The notes: generated by a model from the sequence alone, not told the origin. A stretch of 64,000 nt of DNA from Verrucomicrobia bacterium IMCC26134 (GCA_000972765.1 CP011265.1:3345001-3409000); one strand, 5' to 3'; counted from the stretch's first letter, positions 19,267 through 28,902 are shown. Translations and numbers: made by a program.

Positions 19267-19696
19267 GAGGGAGAACAGGAGAGACGGAAGGCGCGGGTGG
19301 GAAGATTTTACGACAAGCGTCGCAGAATCTCTGTTCAACCACGGCATATTCAAGCCCATTGAGCATGCCGCGGGCGACAAGCAGGATATCGGTGCCCGAG
19401 GGAACGAGACATTGCTGGGCGCGAAAGACCTCGCGGAGACGCCGCTTAGCGCGAGCGCGGGCGATGGCGTTGCCAACCGCGGCACGGGAGGCGACTACGC
19501 CAAGCCGCGCCGGGGTGGCCTTGGACGCAGATGCAAGGGGATCGGTTGGCTCAAGATTCGAACCAGGATGCAGTCGCTCAGGCAGTCTTGGGACATACCA
19601 AAAGACAAAGGCGCCGCAATCAAAGCGGCGGCCTTTGGTTCGGACGTGTTGAAAATCCAACGCGCGACGCAGATGCTGGTCGGCGCGGAAACGCAT
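19256..19696 (-). CDS. rnpA: Ribonuclease P protein component
   Basis: A 146-aa protein subunit of RNase P, which trims tRNA 5' leaders together with the RNA at 28330-28819. It shows the early basic segment [39 protein letters not shown] and the RNR-type motif [10 protein letters not shown], then [10 protein letters not shown] start at ATG 19696; a TTG at 19789 would add residues unlike the family. It follows rpmH and overlaps yidD, the normal order. Confidence 0.9.
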   Translation of the reverse strand: MRFRADQHLRRALDFQHVRTKGRRFDCGAFVFWYVPRLPERLHPGSNLEPTDPLASASKATPARLGVVASRAAVGNAIARARAKRRLREVFRAQQCLVPSGTDILLVARGMLNGLEYAVVEQRFCDACRKIFPPAPSVSPVLPRAD

Positions 19697-19789
19697 AGCA
19701 CTGGAGCCCAAGCACAAGAAAACCGACCAGTAGCGGTCGCGGTGACTGTGGGATGGGCGAAAGGCGAATGAAACGCCAGCCGTCGTCAA

Positions 19790-19927
19790 TTAGACGACGG
19801 TGAGGCGCTTGCGGCCCTTGGCGCGGCGGGAGGCGAGGACCTTACGACCACCGCGGGTGGCCTTGCGGGCGCGGTAGCCGATCTTGCGGGCGCGTTTAAG
19901 TTTATGCGGGCGGAAGGTGGGTGACAT
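19790..19927 (-). CDS. rpmH: 50S ribosomal protein L34
   Basis: A 45-aa, very basic protein ([20 protein letters not shown] and, after a few residues, [17 protein letters not shown]) that matches L34 along its whole length. It binds 23S rRNA in the large subunit. It is the first gene of the rpmH-rnpA-yidD-yidC cluster. dnaA, often upstream, is not present here, so this is not evidence for the chromosomal origin. Confidence 0.95.
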   Translation of the reverse strand: MSPTFRPHKLKRARKIGYRARKATRGGRKVLASRRAKGRKRLTVV

Positions 19928-20036
19928 GACGTTCTAAGTGGTTAAGAGGTGACTGAAGTGCGGAAGCGCGCGACCGGTGTCAAGGGCGGAGGCGGAGGAA
20001 TTTTTCAGGCCCCCCACAATTAACAACCTAATGGTA

Positions 20037-21359
20037 TCAACCGGAAAGACGGCGGGCGGAGGAAAGTTCGGCCGCGGTCGGGTAGAGTTCACCGTCTATC
20101 TCGCCTTCCTCAAGCGAGAGATCGGGGATGCGAGTGAAGGCGATACGAATGGGGGCGTAGGCGAGAGCGCCGAGCGCGCCGCCATAGACGACGGAGTGTT
20201 TACCGAGCTTGCGATTGATGTGGTCGAGGGTGGCGTTGAGCGCGGCGCGACGTGCGTCCTCGCCGGGGCGCGATTCGAGAATACCGGGCAGGGAAGCGGT
20301 GTGGGCGCCGGCAGGCACGAGGGCGAAGAAAGTGACGCCGACGGAAAAATGATCCGCGCGGCCGGCGGGGCGGCGATCCCAGAGGAGGTTGAGCACGCGG
20401 ATGAATTCGAGGGTATCCTGAGTGTCGGCAAAGGTGACCGCCTGGCTCCAGCGTCCCGACTGACGGTATTTTAATCCGAGGTGGAGGCCGCCGGCGTAGA
20501 GGTGGGCGTGACGGAGGCGAAGGGCGGCTTTTTGCAGGAGGCGATGGAGGGTGGCGCGGGCACCGTCGGGATTGCGAAGATCGGGCGAGAGGATCTGGGC
20601 GTGGCCGAGGGAGCTGGTGTGGCGGGGCGGGAGCGGGACCTCCTCGCCGCGCAGACGGCGCCAGACGCGCTCGCCCTCGATGCCACCCCAGATGCGGCGG
20701 AGTTCGCGCAGCTCGGCTGCGCAAAGTTGTTCGACGGAGGTGATGCCGGCCTCGCGCAGGCGAAGATCCATGTTGGCGCCGACACCGGGCAGATCGCGCA
20801 GGGCAAGCGGAAAGAGACGGGCGGGAAGCTCTTCAGAATCGATGACGACGAGGCCGTCGGGTTTTTCGAGATCGGAGGCGATTTTGGCCAGCCAGGCGTT
20901 GGGCGCGAGCCCGATGGAGCACGTGAGGCATTCGCCGGCAATGCGGGCGATGGCGCGTTTGAGTTTTTTGGCGACGGCAAGGGCGGTCTCGCGGGTCTGG
21001 AAATTGGAGGGGAGGCGGCACCAGACCTCGTCAATGGACCAGACCTCGGTGACGGGCAGGCAAGTTTCGACGGCCTCGAGGAGTTTTTGGTGATAACGAA
21101 GGTAAATCTCGGGGCGGGACTCGACGATGGCGATGCCGGGGCAGAGGCGGCGGGCGTCGGAGACGGCGGTGCCAACCTTGATGCCAGCCAGTTTGGCATC
21201 GTAACTGGCGGCGATGCAGGAGGTGTGCTCCGACATCAAAGGCACGACGGCGACGGGACGGCCGCGCAGCTCCGGGCGCTCCTGTTGTTCGCAGGAGGCG
21301 AAGAAGCCATTGTAGTCGATGAGCAGCGCCTGGAGCACGAGGGGGTTAAAGAGCCGCAA
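20037..21359 (-). CDS. Y-family DNA polymerase (DinB/UmuC-like)
   Basis: A 440-aa translesion polymerase. The first catalytic Asp sits in LLIDYNGFFASCEQQERPEL, nucleotide-binding residues in SYDAKLAGIKVGT, and the second acidic pair in VWSIDEVW. A helix-hairpin-helix thumb follows in LRDLPGVGANMDLRLREAGI, then a little-finger domain. Residues needed for catalysis are intact. The family copies damaged DNA with low fidelity, often under SOS control; no LexA box is obvious. Whether it is Pol IV-like or UmuC-like is not clear from sequence. Confidence 0.85.
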   Translation of the reverse strand: MRLFNPLVLQALLIDYNGFFASCEQQERPELRGRPVAVVPLMSEHTSCIAASYDAKLAGIKVGTAVSDARRLCPGIAIVESRPEIYLRYHQKLLEAVETCLPVTEVWSIDEVWCRLPSNFQTRETALAVAKKLKRAIARIAGECLTCSIGLAPNAWLAKIASDLEKPDGLVVIDSEELPARLFPLALRDLPGVGANMDLRLREAGITSVEQLCAAELRELRRIWGGIEGERVWRRLRGEEVPLPPRHTSSLGHAQILSPDLRNPDGARATLHRLLQKAALRLRHAHLYAGGLHLGLKYRQSGRWSQAVTFADTQDTLEFIRVLNLLWDRRPAGRADHFSVGVTFFALVPAGAHTASLPGILESRPGEDARRAALNATLDHINRKLGKHSVVYGGALGALAYAPIRIAFTRIPDLSLEEGEIDGELYPTAAELSSARRLSG

Positions 21360-21410
21360 CGAGGCGCTGACGGCAAAAAACCAGAGCGAGGATAGAGGGC
21401 CAAAACGAAC

Positions 21411-22025
21411 TCAGGTGCCGTAGAGGCGGTCGCCAAAGTCGCCGAGGCCGGGAAGAATGTATTTTTTGGCGTTCAACTCGCGGTCCAGGGCGGCGGTGAA
21501 GATGGGGACGGACGGGTGTGCTTTTTCCACAGCGGAGACCCCATCGGGCGAAGCGACGATCACAACGAGAGTCAGCTCGGTCGCGCCCGCTTGGCGGAGA
21601 AGGTCGAGGGCTTGCACGGCGCTGCCGCCGGTGGCGAGCATCGGGTCCACGCAGAGCACGCGTTTGCCGGCGAGCGGGGGGAGTTTGCAGTAGTAGCTGC
21701 GGGCGACGGCGGTCTGGTGGTCGCGCTCGAGGCCGACGTAGCCGACGGAGACATCGGGAAACAAGTCGAGGTAGGGCTGCACCATGCCGAGGCCGGCGCG
21801 GAGGATAGGAACCACAATCAAGCCCTCGGCGAGGACCTCGCCGGTGTGGGGCTCGAGCGGTGTATTCACCGTATGACTACGAGTCGGCAGGTCGCGAGTG
21901 GCGTCGAGGGCGAGCAAGAGGCCGAGCTGGTGCGAGAGGGTGCGGAAGGTGGCGGGCTTGGTGGTGCGGTCGCGCAGATGGGTGAGCGCGTGGGCGGCAA
22001 GCGGGTGATGGAGGAGGTGGAGCAT
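21411..22025 (-). CDS. upp: Uracil phosphoribosyltransferase
   Basis: A 204-aa enzyme that makes UMP from uracil and PRPP. Markers are LLHHPLAAHALTHLRD, ILRAGLGMVQPYLDLFPDV, the PRPP loop VLCVDPMLATGGSA and the C-terminal YILPGLGDFGDRLYGT (uracil binding, GD-GDR). I start at ATG 22025, which gives the normal length; upstream codons belong to the end of the next gene. It forms a salvage cluster with the nucleoside deoxyribosyltransferase-like gene upstream. Confidence 0.93.
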   Translation of the reverse strand: MLHLLHHPLAAHALTHLRDRTTKPATFRTLSHQLGLLLALDATRDLPTRSHTVNTPLEPHTGEVLAEGLIVVPILRAGLGMVQPYLDLFPDVSVGYVGLERDHQTAVARSYYCKLPPLAGKRVLCVDPMLATGGSAVQALDLLRQAGATELTLVVIVASPDGVSAVEKAHPSVPIFTAALDRELNAKKYILPGLGDFGDRLYGT

Positions 22026-22080
22026 GGGCGGAAATGACCGATGACGAATGCCTGATGAAGAAGGCCGGCGGTGGCGGCGG

Positions 22081-22800
22081 TTAGAGCAGGTTCTTGCGGA
22101 CTTTGCTTTCGAGGAGTTTCTCGAACTCTTTCCGGAGTTTTTTCTCATCGCCGCGGAGACCGGGCATAAGGGCGAGCCAGGCGTAGACCTCCTCGCGGAC
22201 GTATTTGGGCATGGCGGGTTCCTGTTTGGCTACGCGATCGAGGGCGCGGACTGCAAGCAAGGCGATATGCTCGCACATCCGCTGGGCGGTGGCGGAGCTG
22301 TGCTGGCCGGCAAGCCGTATGAGATCGTCGAGTGAACCGCGCCGGGCGGCGGCGGAGGCTTTTTTATAAAGCGCCATGCTGTTGACGGGCACGGAAACAG
22401 TGCGCGGGTAGAAGCTGGCCATCAGATTCCATGGATCGCCGCCGGGCTGGTCACCGGCGGACCGGAAATCGCTGCGCAGGATGACGGACGGGATGTCGGC
22501 GAATTTGGCGAACATGAACTCAACGACCGTGCCGCTGTCGAGCTCCGGGCCGTCGAAGTTGAAGAGGGCCAAGTCGCAGTCGAGCAGGCTGCGAATGTCC
22601 TTGTCGCGAATGAGCTGGGGGTGGGTGCCGCGCAGCTCGAAATCTTGCGGGAGACGACAGAGGTAACGGCCATGGGAAGCGGCGTGGATGGCCTCTGCGA
22701 GGTAGGCGTTACCGATTAGATGCTTGGCGGAGAAAAGCTCGCCGGCGAAGTAAACGGTGAGGCTTTTTTTGGAGGGTTTGGCTGGGGTGGCGCGCGACAT
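22081..22800 (-). CDS. Nucleoside 2-deoxyribosyltransferase-like protein
   Basis: A 239-aa protein with an N-terminal Rossmann-like domain of the nucleoside deoxyribosyltransferase family: TVYFAGELFSAKHLIGNAYL, then CDLALFNFDGPELDSGTVVE, where the Glu in the last motif is the expected nucleophile position. Enzymes of this family move deoxyribose between bases. The C-terminal 90 residues are helical and not part of the usual family length (about 150), so the substrate may differ. It lies between the SIS protein and upp on one strand. Confidence 0.75.
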   Translation of the reverse strand: MSRATPAKPSKKSLTVYFAGELFSAKHLIGNAYLAEAIHAASHGRYLCRLPQDFELRGTHPQLIRDKDIRSLLDCDLALFNFDGPELDSGTVVEFMFAKFADIPSVILRSDFRSAGDQPGGDPWNLMASFYPRTVSVPVNSMALYKKASAAARRGSLDDLIRLAGQHSSATAQRMCEHIALLAVRALDRVAKQEPAMPKYVREEVYAWLALMPGLRGDEKKLRKEFEKLLESKVRKNLL

Positions 22801-22860
22801 GGGGTGGATGTGAGGCGGAAAGCAGGGAACGCGCCACGGGGGGGCCGGCGCAAAAGGGAC

Positions 22861-23586
22861 TTAACCGATGAGTTTACTGAGGCGGGTGCGGTATTTTTTT
22901 GCGAGATCGATGTTGGCCTCCATGCCGCCGGGGAGGTTTTGACTGCGGACCAAAGGCAGGGAGTGTCCGTTGTCACGCAGCCACTCGAGAACGGCCAGCA
23001 TCAGCAGATTAAGCAAGGTGCAGCCGATGAACGTGGAGGTCGGTCCGGCGAACTGGCCGGCGGTGACTTCGGTGATGGCGTCGCCGGGGACACCGAAGTT
23101 ATCCAGCGTATAGTCGGCCACGGCGTGCAGATTTTTTCCGCCGGGGTGAACCGTGGCGGCGACGGTGCTCATGGCAAGGGAGGTGAGTCCGACGACAGTG
23201 AGGCCTTTCTCCTTGGCATAGAGGGCGACCTCAATGGGGGAGGAGTTTTTGCCGGAGTTCGAGATGACGATAATGACCTCTCCGGCCTGGAAGCCATAGT
23301 GGTGGTGATGGCGCTGGGCGAGGCGGGTGCCGTAGCCGACAACGTTTTCGCTAAAGCCGTATCCGGGATCGAAGAGTCCGGTTACGGGCATGAGGCCGCC
23401 GGCGCGGCCGATGATCTCGCGGGCAATCATCTCGGAGTGGCCGGAGCCAAAAGTATGGAGCACGCCACCAGCGGCAATGGAGCGTCCGATGAGAGGGGCC
23501 AGGGCGGCAAGCGTGGCGGCGTTTGCGATCCGGGCGCGGTCGAGCGAAGCGGTGGCGTCGGCGTAGTAGGTGTCGGCGAGGGACAT
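22861..23586 (-). CDS. SIS-domain sugar isomerase-like protein (UPF0309)
   Basis: A 241-aa protein with one SIS fold for phosphosugar binding: GGVLHTFGSGHSEMIAREII, then GEVIIVISNSGKNSSPIEVA and GLTVVGLTSLAMS. The pattern fits UPF0309, whose members bind amino-sugar phosphates but lack a clear reaction. It sits 60 bp upstream of the deoxyribosyltransferase-like gene on the same strand and is probably co-transcribed with it. Confidence 0.85.
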   Translation of the reverse strand: MSLADTYYADATASLDRARIANAATLAALAPLIGRSIAAGGVLHTFGSGHSEMIAREIIGRAGGLMPVTGLFDPGYGFSENVVGYGTRLAQRHHHHYGFQAGEVIIVISNSGKNSSPIEVALYAKEKGLTVVGLTSLAMSTVAATVHPGGKNLHAVADYTLDNFGVPGDAITEVTAGQFAGPTSTFIGCTLLNLLMLAVLEWLRDNGHSLPLVRSQNLPGGMEANIDLAKKYRTRLSKLIG

Positions 23587-23603
23587 AGGCGTCTGTAGGC
23601 GAA

Positions 23604-24665
23604 TCAGTAGAAATAGGTGAGGCTGAGAGAGCCGAAGGCCTGATCGTCGGTCTGGCCTTTGAACTCCTTGGTGCGAAGGGCCTGGGCGTAGGTAAACTGC
23701 CAGCTTGTAGTGCCGACGCCGATACCGCCGACAAGATCGGCGACGAAGGCTTGTTTTTCAATGGACGGGCCGCCCGAGAAGGTGTTGCCATCAAGAGTGA
23801 TGTCGCGTGCGACCGCGCGGCCGTCGACCTGGCCGAAAAGCCAGATGCCGAAGGGAGCGCGGCGGGTGGCGTTGGAATCGCCGGAAGGCCGGATCAGATT
23901 GGTGCCAAAGTCGGAGGGAAGGGCATAACCGAGGCGGAAGGCGGCTCCGGTGTTGGCGTAGGTGAAGACGTTGCCGAGGCTGAAGCCGGCGTGCGGGATA
24001 AGGTCGGCTCCGAGACCGGTGCGGGCGCCGGCGGTGGACCAGCGCCATTTGTGCTCGTAGACGAGATTTACCCCAGGCTCGCTGTCGATCTGGTGGGACC
24101 AGCCCTTGGCGGTCTCCACCTTGATGAGTTTATGGTAGTTGTTTTGAACATATTCTCCAAGGGCCCAGTCGCCACCGGCGGCGCCGAACTGAAACTCAAT
24201 GGTGGAGAGACGGGCGTAGGGGTCTTCCGGAGACGAGGGGTAATAGTTTTGAAACGTGAAGCCGGTGTAGAGCCAGGCGGCATAGGGGCGGTCGGCGGGT
24301 TGGTCGAGGGGGGTTTGAGTGTCAGTCGGGGTGTAGATTTGCTGCCCAAGGGAGAGACCGAGTTTGGGGATGGCCTCGTCGCTCATGAGCGGGTGCAAGG
24401 TGCGGGAGAGCGCGCGCAGGGGGCCGGGCACGGTGTCGCTATCGAAGGCGCGGAGATTGGTGGAAAGTAGGGAGAGTTTGACGCCGTTGGTGTAGTTGTG
24501 ATCGGTGCCGGCGAAGAACTTGTCGTTCTCGATGTAAACGGACAGGGAGCCGAAACGGAGGCTATCCGACTCGACGGCGGTGGAGGCCGGAACGGCAGTT
24601 TCTGTCGCCTGTGAAAAGCGAGTGGAAGCGAGGGCGAGCGCAGTCAGAAGTAAAAATCGTTTCAT
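23604..24665 (-). CDS. LpxR-like outer-membrane lipid A deacylase family protein
   Basis: A 353-aa outer-membrane barrel with signal peptide (MKRFLLLTALALASTRFSQA). The DUF2219/LpxR signature is present: SVYIENDKFFAGTDHNYTNG near residue 45 (Asn/Asp active-site strand) and ADRPYAAWLYTGFTF near residue 125. It ends in an aromatic residue (SLTYFY), as expected for a barrel. LpxR removes the 3'-acyloxyacyl chain of lipid A; here the function is inferred from family. It ends 17 bp before the SIS gene start. Confidence 0.85.
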   Translation of the reverse strand: MKRFLLLTALALASTRFSQATETAVPASTAVESDSLRFGSLSVYIENDKFFAGTDHNYTNGVKLSLLSTNLRAFDSDTVPGPLRALSRTLHPLMSDEAIPKLGLSLGQQIYTPTDTQTPLDQPADRPYAAWLYTGFTFQNYYPSSPEDPYARLSTIEFQFGAAGGDWALGEYVQNNYHKLIKVETAKGWSHQIDSEPGVNLVYEHKWRWSTAGARTGLGADLIPHAGFSLGNVFTYANTGAAFRLGYALPSDFGTNLIRPSGDSNATRRAPFGIWLFGQVDGRAVARDITLDGNTFSGGPSIEKQAFVADLVGGIGVGTTSWQFTYAQALRTKEFKGQTDDQAFGSLSLTYFY

Positions 24666-24695
24666 GATGGAGAGAAGGTGGGCGCTTCGTTTTGG

Positions 24696-25607
24696 TCAGG
24701 ATTGCCAGCGACCATAGATACCGCAGGGGAGGACCTTGCCGGCGTCGCCGTCGGCATGGATGGGGAGGCCGATTTCACCGCCTTCGAGGGTGCCGGCTTT
24801 ATCGTGTAGAAGGGCGTGGAGCAAGTTGACGACCACGGTGGGAGAGAGTCGGGCAGTGTAGGCGTTGATGAGAAAAAAGACCGGCTGCGGAGTGAGGATC
24901 TCGCGGCACTCGCGAAGAAGTTCCCACAGGCTGTCTTCGAGACGCCACATCTCGCCTCCGGTGCCACGGCCATAGGTGGGCGGGTCCATGATAATGGCGT
25001 CGTAACGTTTACCACGCTTGAGCTCGCGGCGCACAAACTTGAGGCAATCATCCACTATGTAACGGATGGGGGCTTCGGCGAGGCCGGAGAGGGCTGCGTT
25101 TTCCTTGCACCATTTGACCATGCCCTCGGAGGCGTCGACATGGGTGACGCTGGCGCCGGCCTTAGCGGCGGCGCACGTGGCGGCGCCGGTGTAACCAAAG
25201 AGGTTAAGCACATTGACCTCGCGGCCGGTGGCGCGGGCGGCACGGATGCGCTCGGAGCACCACTCCCAGTTGACTGCTTGCTCGGGGAAGAGACCGGTGT
25301 GCTTGAAACTGGTCGGCTGGATACGGAAGGTGAGCCCGAGGCGCTCGTAGCCGATGTTCCAATTTTCGGGCAGCGGCTTCTTATATTCCCAGCGCCCACC
25401 GCCTTGTTCGCTCCGGTGATAATAACCATCCCAGTCGCGCCAATCAGAGCCCCCGGATTTGGGCCAGATGACCTGAGGGTCGGGGCGAACTAGATTAAAC
25501 CGCCCCCAACGCTCTTGCTTCATTCCGAAGCCGCAGTTGAGCAATTGATAATCACGCCAGCCATCGGCGAGGAGGAGGGGGGAACGCTTTATAACGGGAG
25601 CAGGCAC
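24696..25607 (-). CDS. Class I SAM-dependent methyltransferase (RlmI/RlmK-like)
   Basis: A 303-aa methyltransferase. The SAM-binding motif I is LNLFGYTGAATCAAAKAGAS, with THVDASEGMVKWCKENAALS following; motif IV is DAIIMDPPTYGRG, a DPPxY type often seen in base-modifying enzymes. The N-terminus has a small beta domain (LADGWRDYQLLNCGFGMKQE). It resembles the catalytic part of 23S rRNA cytosine methyltransferases but lacks the PUA domain. The true RNA substrate is unknown. Confidence 0.8.
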   Translation of the reverse strand: MPAPVIKRSPLLLADGWRDYQLLNCGFGMKQERWGRFNLVRPDPQVIWPKSGGSDWRDWDGYYHRSEQGGGRWEYKKPLPENWNIGYERLGLTFRIQPTSFKHTGLFPEQAVNWEWCSERIRAARATGREVNVLNLFGYTGAATCAAAKAGASVTHVDASEGMVKWCKENAALSGLAEAPIRYIVDDCLKFVRRELKRGKRYDAIIMDPPTYGRGTGGEMWRLEDSLWELLRECREILTPQPVFFLINAYTARLSPTVVVNLLHALLHDKAGTLEGGEIGLPIHADGDAGKVLPCGIYGRWQS

Positions 25608-25742
25608 GGCTGCGAAGCGAATGCGGGGCGGACATGAGTGTCGAGCGTTGACCCTACGAGAAATGTCCAGGCGCTAAGGCTCTTGATCTTTAAAAGAAGC
25701 TGGGTTGACAGTGGAGAAGCGGTGTTTTTTATCGCTAATTTA

Positions 25743-26786
25743 ATGCAAACAAGCCCCATCAAACTCCTTTGTGTTTTCGCTCTTTTGTCGTCAGCCGGTG
25801 CGGGCCTCCTCCGTGCGGATTTCATCGAAACCAAGAGCGGCGCCCATTTGGTGGGAACCGTTAATAAAATCGATGCCGGCGCGGTGACACTTGCCACCGA
25901 TTACGCAGGCACGATCACGATTAAGCAGTCCGAAATCGCCAAAATCGAGACCAGCCAGCCCATGGTTATCCGCCTGTCCGGCGGCACGACGATGGCCGGC
26001 ACTCTGGCGCCCTCGAGCGATGGTAAGATCGCAATCAACGGTCAGGACGGCAGCATCACCACGGCAGTAGAAAAGCTCAAGACCACCTGGGCCCTCGGAG
26101 CAACCGATCCGGCAGTGGAAGCTCTCGAGAGGAAATGGAAATACCAGGCCGACTTCGCCCTCGCAGGCAAAACCGGCAACAACGAGGACCTCAGCTATGG
26201 TGGCGGCGCAAAGGCCGTGCTGGCGGGACCGACCGATACCCTCAAATTCTACACCACGTTCAAATATACCAGCTCCAACGGCCTGAAGTCAGACGATAAG
26301 TTCAACGCCGGCCTGGACTACTCCGACAACTTCAGCGGGCGCACCTCGTGGTATGTGCGTGACGAGGGAGGCTACGACCAAGCCAAGGATATCGATTTCT
26401 ATAACGTAGCAGCGACCGGTCTTGGCTACGACTTCATCCAGAACAAGCCCGTGCAACTGCTCACCGCTCGCGTCGGTCTCGCGTATCGGTTTGAAGACTA
26501 CGGATCCAACACCACTGAAAACGTGCAGAGCGCCGGTCTGGATCTCGGGCTGGCTCATTTCTACAAGTTCGAACGCGCGTTGCTGAACAACGCCATCACC
26601 TTCGTGCCGTCCTTCGAGGACTTCTCAAACTACCACCTGGTGCACGATTCCAGCGTGCAAATGCCGCTCACGGGTAACTGGGACCTGCGCATCGGTGTGA
26701 ACAATGACTATAACAGCATGCCTGGCTTCGGAATCCAGAAGCTCGACACCACCTACTACTCGAAATTCGTCCTGAGCTGGGAGTAA
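25743..26786 (+). CDS. DUF481 outer-membrane protein
   Basis: A 347-aa exported protein. The signal peptide is MQTSPIKLLCVFALLSSAGA. A small beta domain of about 100 residues (FIETKSGAHLVGTVNKIDAG, IKQSEIAKIETSQPMVIRLS) is followed by a DUF481/YdiY beta-barrel (KYQADFALAGKTGNNEDLSY to the terminal YYSKFVLSWE). The function is unknown; the E. coli relative is salt-induced. I start at ATG 25743 since it begins the signal peptide. A terminator follows. Confidence 0.85.
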   Translation: MQTSPIKLLCVFALLSSAGAGLLRADFIETKSGAHLVGTVNKIDAGAVTLATDYAGTITIKQSEIAKIETSQPMVIRLSGGTTMAGTLAPSSDGKIAINGQDGSITTAVEKLKTTWALGATDPAVEALERKWKYQADFALAGKTGNNEDLSYGGGAKAVLAGPTDTLKFYTTFKYTSSNGLKSDDKFNAGLDYSDNFSGRTSWYVRDEGGYDQAKDIDFYNVAATGLGYDFIQNKPVQLLTARVGLAYRFEDYGSNTTENVQSAGLDLGLAHFYKFERALLNNAITFVPSFEDFSNYHLVHDSSVQMPLTGNWDLRIGVNNDYNSMPGFGIQKLDTTYYSKFVLSWE

Positions 26787-26851
26787 ATCTGCCGTCCCAC
26801 TCCGCCCCCGAAAAAGGGCCTCCCGATCACCAGCCAAGGGTTTAAAACCCG

Positions 26852-26882
26852 GCCCGTCGCAAACTTGCGGCGGGCTTTTTTG
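26852..26882 (+). terminator. Rho-independent terminator after the DUF481 gene
   Basis: GCCCGTCGCAA (26852-26862) pairs with TTGCGGCGGGC (26865-26875) with one mismatch, and is followed by seven T. Confidence 0.8.
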
Positions 26883-26899
26883 CGCATTTATCCAACCCG

Positions 26900-27367
26900 A
26901 TGCCACCTTCTCCGCGCAACGACCGTGTCCGCCGCATCGCGGTATTCGCCGACACCCATGACGGTTATCCACCGCAACTTCCCGGGTTGTTCGCGGAAGC
27001 GGACGAGTTGTGGCACCTCGGCGACGTTTGTGCGCCGCAAACCCTGATCGAATTCACGGCTCTCGGGCGCCCGCTCTTCGTGGTGCGCGGCAACAACGAC
27101 TGGAATACGGCATGGCCGCTGACCCTGCGCCTGGAACGTGCAGGGCGGGTCTTCCATCTGGAGCACATAGCACCCCGCCGGGCTCCGGCTGGCGCCGATT
27201 TTATACTCTGCGGGCACACCCACGTGCCCGGGGACGAGCACGACGACACGGGAGTGCGCTGGTTGAATCCAGGGTGTATTTCGTATCCCCGCGGACAGGG
27301 CCAAAGCTTCGCATGGCTTACGATTTCAGCAGCTGGCGAGGTGCATTGGCGGGTGGTAAAAATTTGA
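26900..27367 (+). CDS. YfcE/MJ0936-type metallophosphoesterase
   Basis: A 155-aa calcineurin-like phosphodiesterase with all metal motifs: VFADTHDG, LWHLGDVC, RGNNDW, and CGHTHVPG with a final NPGCISYPRG. Small members of this family hydrolyse phosphodiesters in vitro with Mn; the cell substrate is unknown. It lies just past the terminator of the DUF481 gene and 48 bp before the YgjP-like gene. Confidence 0.9.
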   Translation: MPPSPRNDRVRRIAVFADTHDGYPPQLPGLFAEADELWHLGDVCAPQTLIEFTALGRPLFVVRGNNDWNTAWPLTLRLERAGRVFHLEHIAPRRAPAGADFILCGHTHVPGDEHDDTGVRWLNPGCISYPRGQGQSFAWLTISAAGEVHWRVVKI

Positions 27368-27415
27368 AAACGGAGGTGCATTCCCCCAAATCCCTCTGGC
27401 ACTGACGGCGCAGGT

Positions 27416-28237
27416 GTGCTCAGTAACAAACACGCGCATCCAGTGACGAACGGAGTGTTTCAAGGCTTGTTGGACTTTTTTGAGCCGCCACCGGCGGCGG
27501 GAAAACCGTCGGCCTTGACCATCACGCCGCGTGAACCGGCGGTTTCGTCAATCCGGCCAAAGCCGGTGGAGACCACCGAGATTGTCTTTGCCCGCAGTGC
27601 GAAGGCCAGAAACTACCGGTTGACCCTGCGCAAGGACGGCGTGGCGGTGGCTACGATCCCCGCACGCGGCACCGAGCGAGAGGCCCGGGCTTTCGTCGCC
27701 CAGCATGAAGACTGGTTGTTTCGCGCCCGGGAAAGGCAGAGTAAAAAGCCACGGCCGGCTCAAGTATGGGAGATCGGCACACCGGTATTGTGGCGGGGAG
27801 CGTTGCACGAAGTTCGCCTGGCTTGTAACGGCGAACGCCCTTGTATCTGCCTTGGGGCGGATGTTTTTCGGGTGGCAAGGATCGAGGGCGACCTGCGCCC
27901 CACCTTGGAATCCCACTTTCTCCGCGTGGCTAAAATAGAGCTGCCCGGCCGCACCTGGGAACTGGCGGCGGAGACCAGAATGGAAGTGCATGAAGTCGCG
28001 GTGCGCAACCAACGCACCCGCTGGGGCTCCTGCACCACTGGTGGAGTGATTTCCCTGAACTGGCGCCTTGTGCAAGCACCGGAAACCGTGCGCGACTACG
28101 TGATTTATCACGAATTGATGCACCTGCGGGAAATGAACCACTCGGACCGGTTCTGGAGCCGGGTCGAAGAAGTGTATCCAGCCTGGCGTGACGCAGAACG
28201 CTGGCTGAAACGCAATGGCTCGCTGCTCGGACTGTGA
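27416..28237 (+). CDS. YgjP-like (DUF45) zinc metallohydrolase
   Basis: A 273-aa protein. The zinc motif HELMHLREMNHSDRFW (HExxH, with a third His) lies near residue 228, after the family motif QRTRWGSCTTGGVISLNW. The N-terminal half has the REARAFVAQHEDWLFRARER segment typical of YgjP/DUF45. This group is usually called a putative metal-dependent protease or hydrolase, and one member has been called a UTP pyrophosphatase. The start is uncertain: GTG at 27416 was kept, but GTG codons at 27443 or 27455 are equally possible. Confidence 0.85.
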   Translation: MLSNKHAHPVTNGVFQGLLDFFEPPPAAGKPSALTITPREPAVSSIRPKPVETTEIVFARSAKARNYRLTLRKDGVAVATIPARGTEREARAFVAQHEDWLFRARERQSKKPRPAQVWEIGTPVLWRGALHEVRLACNGERPCICLGADVFRVARIEGDLRPTLESHFLRVAKIELPGRTWELAAETRMEVHEVAVRNQRTRWGSCTTGGVISLNWRLVQAPETVRDYVIYHELMHLREMNHSDRFWSRVEEVYPAWRDAERWLKRNGSLLGL

Positions 28238-28329
28238 TCCCGAAGGCAGTCCATCGATAGCGACGAAACCCAAAGCGACATGCGACCATGCCGGGACGTT
28301 CCCTCCCCTGCCCTCGCCTTTAAAAAAGT

Positions 28330-28819
28330 GCTGATCCCGGGGCTGTAAGCCGGATTATGTCTCCCCGCCGTCCTGCGACGGCGGATCATGGTCATTTCTC
28401 TCAACGCCCGCCTTGCGGCGGACCTGTCTACCGGTCATCGAGTCATGATTGCTCACAACCTGAGGCCGGCGGATGCGGCATACCCGTGACTATAGGACGA
28501 GCCGCCCAGTCACCTATTTTGCCTTGCACCGGACGGGGTTTTTCATGCCGCCGGCCTTGCGGCGCGGCGCGGTGGGCTCTTACCCCACCTTTTCACCCTT
28601 ACCTCGCGGTTGCCCGCGCGGCGGTATATTCTCTGTGACACTGTCCATCAACGAGCCTTGAAGCTCGCCGTCCACACTTGGCCTTTCGACCTCGGGTGGC
28701 GTCCTGCCCTGCGGTGTCCGGACTTTCCTCTCCGACGATGATCTTAAACGGGGCGCGGTTTTCGACCGCACCCTTGGGATGTAAAGAACGCCGGAGCGAC
28801 CATTCACCCCGGGACCAGC
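28330..28819 (-). ncRNA. rnpB: RNase P RNA, bacterial class A
   Basis: The minus strand carries the conserved core: AGAGGAAAGTCCGGACACCG near the 5' part (CR-I), ACAGAGAATATACCGCC and GGTAAGGGTGAAAAGGTGGG in the middle, and CCGGCTTACAGCCCCGGGAT at the 3' end (CR-V). The terminal helix P1 is formed by GCTGGTCCCGGGG (28819-28807) with CCCCGGGATCAGC (28342-28330), which fixes both ends. A run of six T follows the 3' end on this strand. About 490 nt is long for the class but within range. It works with RnpA (19256-19696). Confidence 0.95.
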
Positions 28820-28902
28820 ACCGCCACCCTGCGCGCGCGAACGCCGCGCACAATCACCAAGTTTTTAACAAAACCCGGCGCCCGCCATCCGCGGTGTAAG
28901 TA

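Noticed and set aside
18970-19485. 171-codon version of yidD
   Set aside because: Its first 70 or so residues lie antiframe within rnpA and do not resemble YidD; the core begins later.
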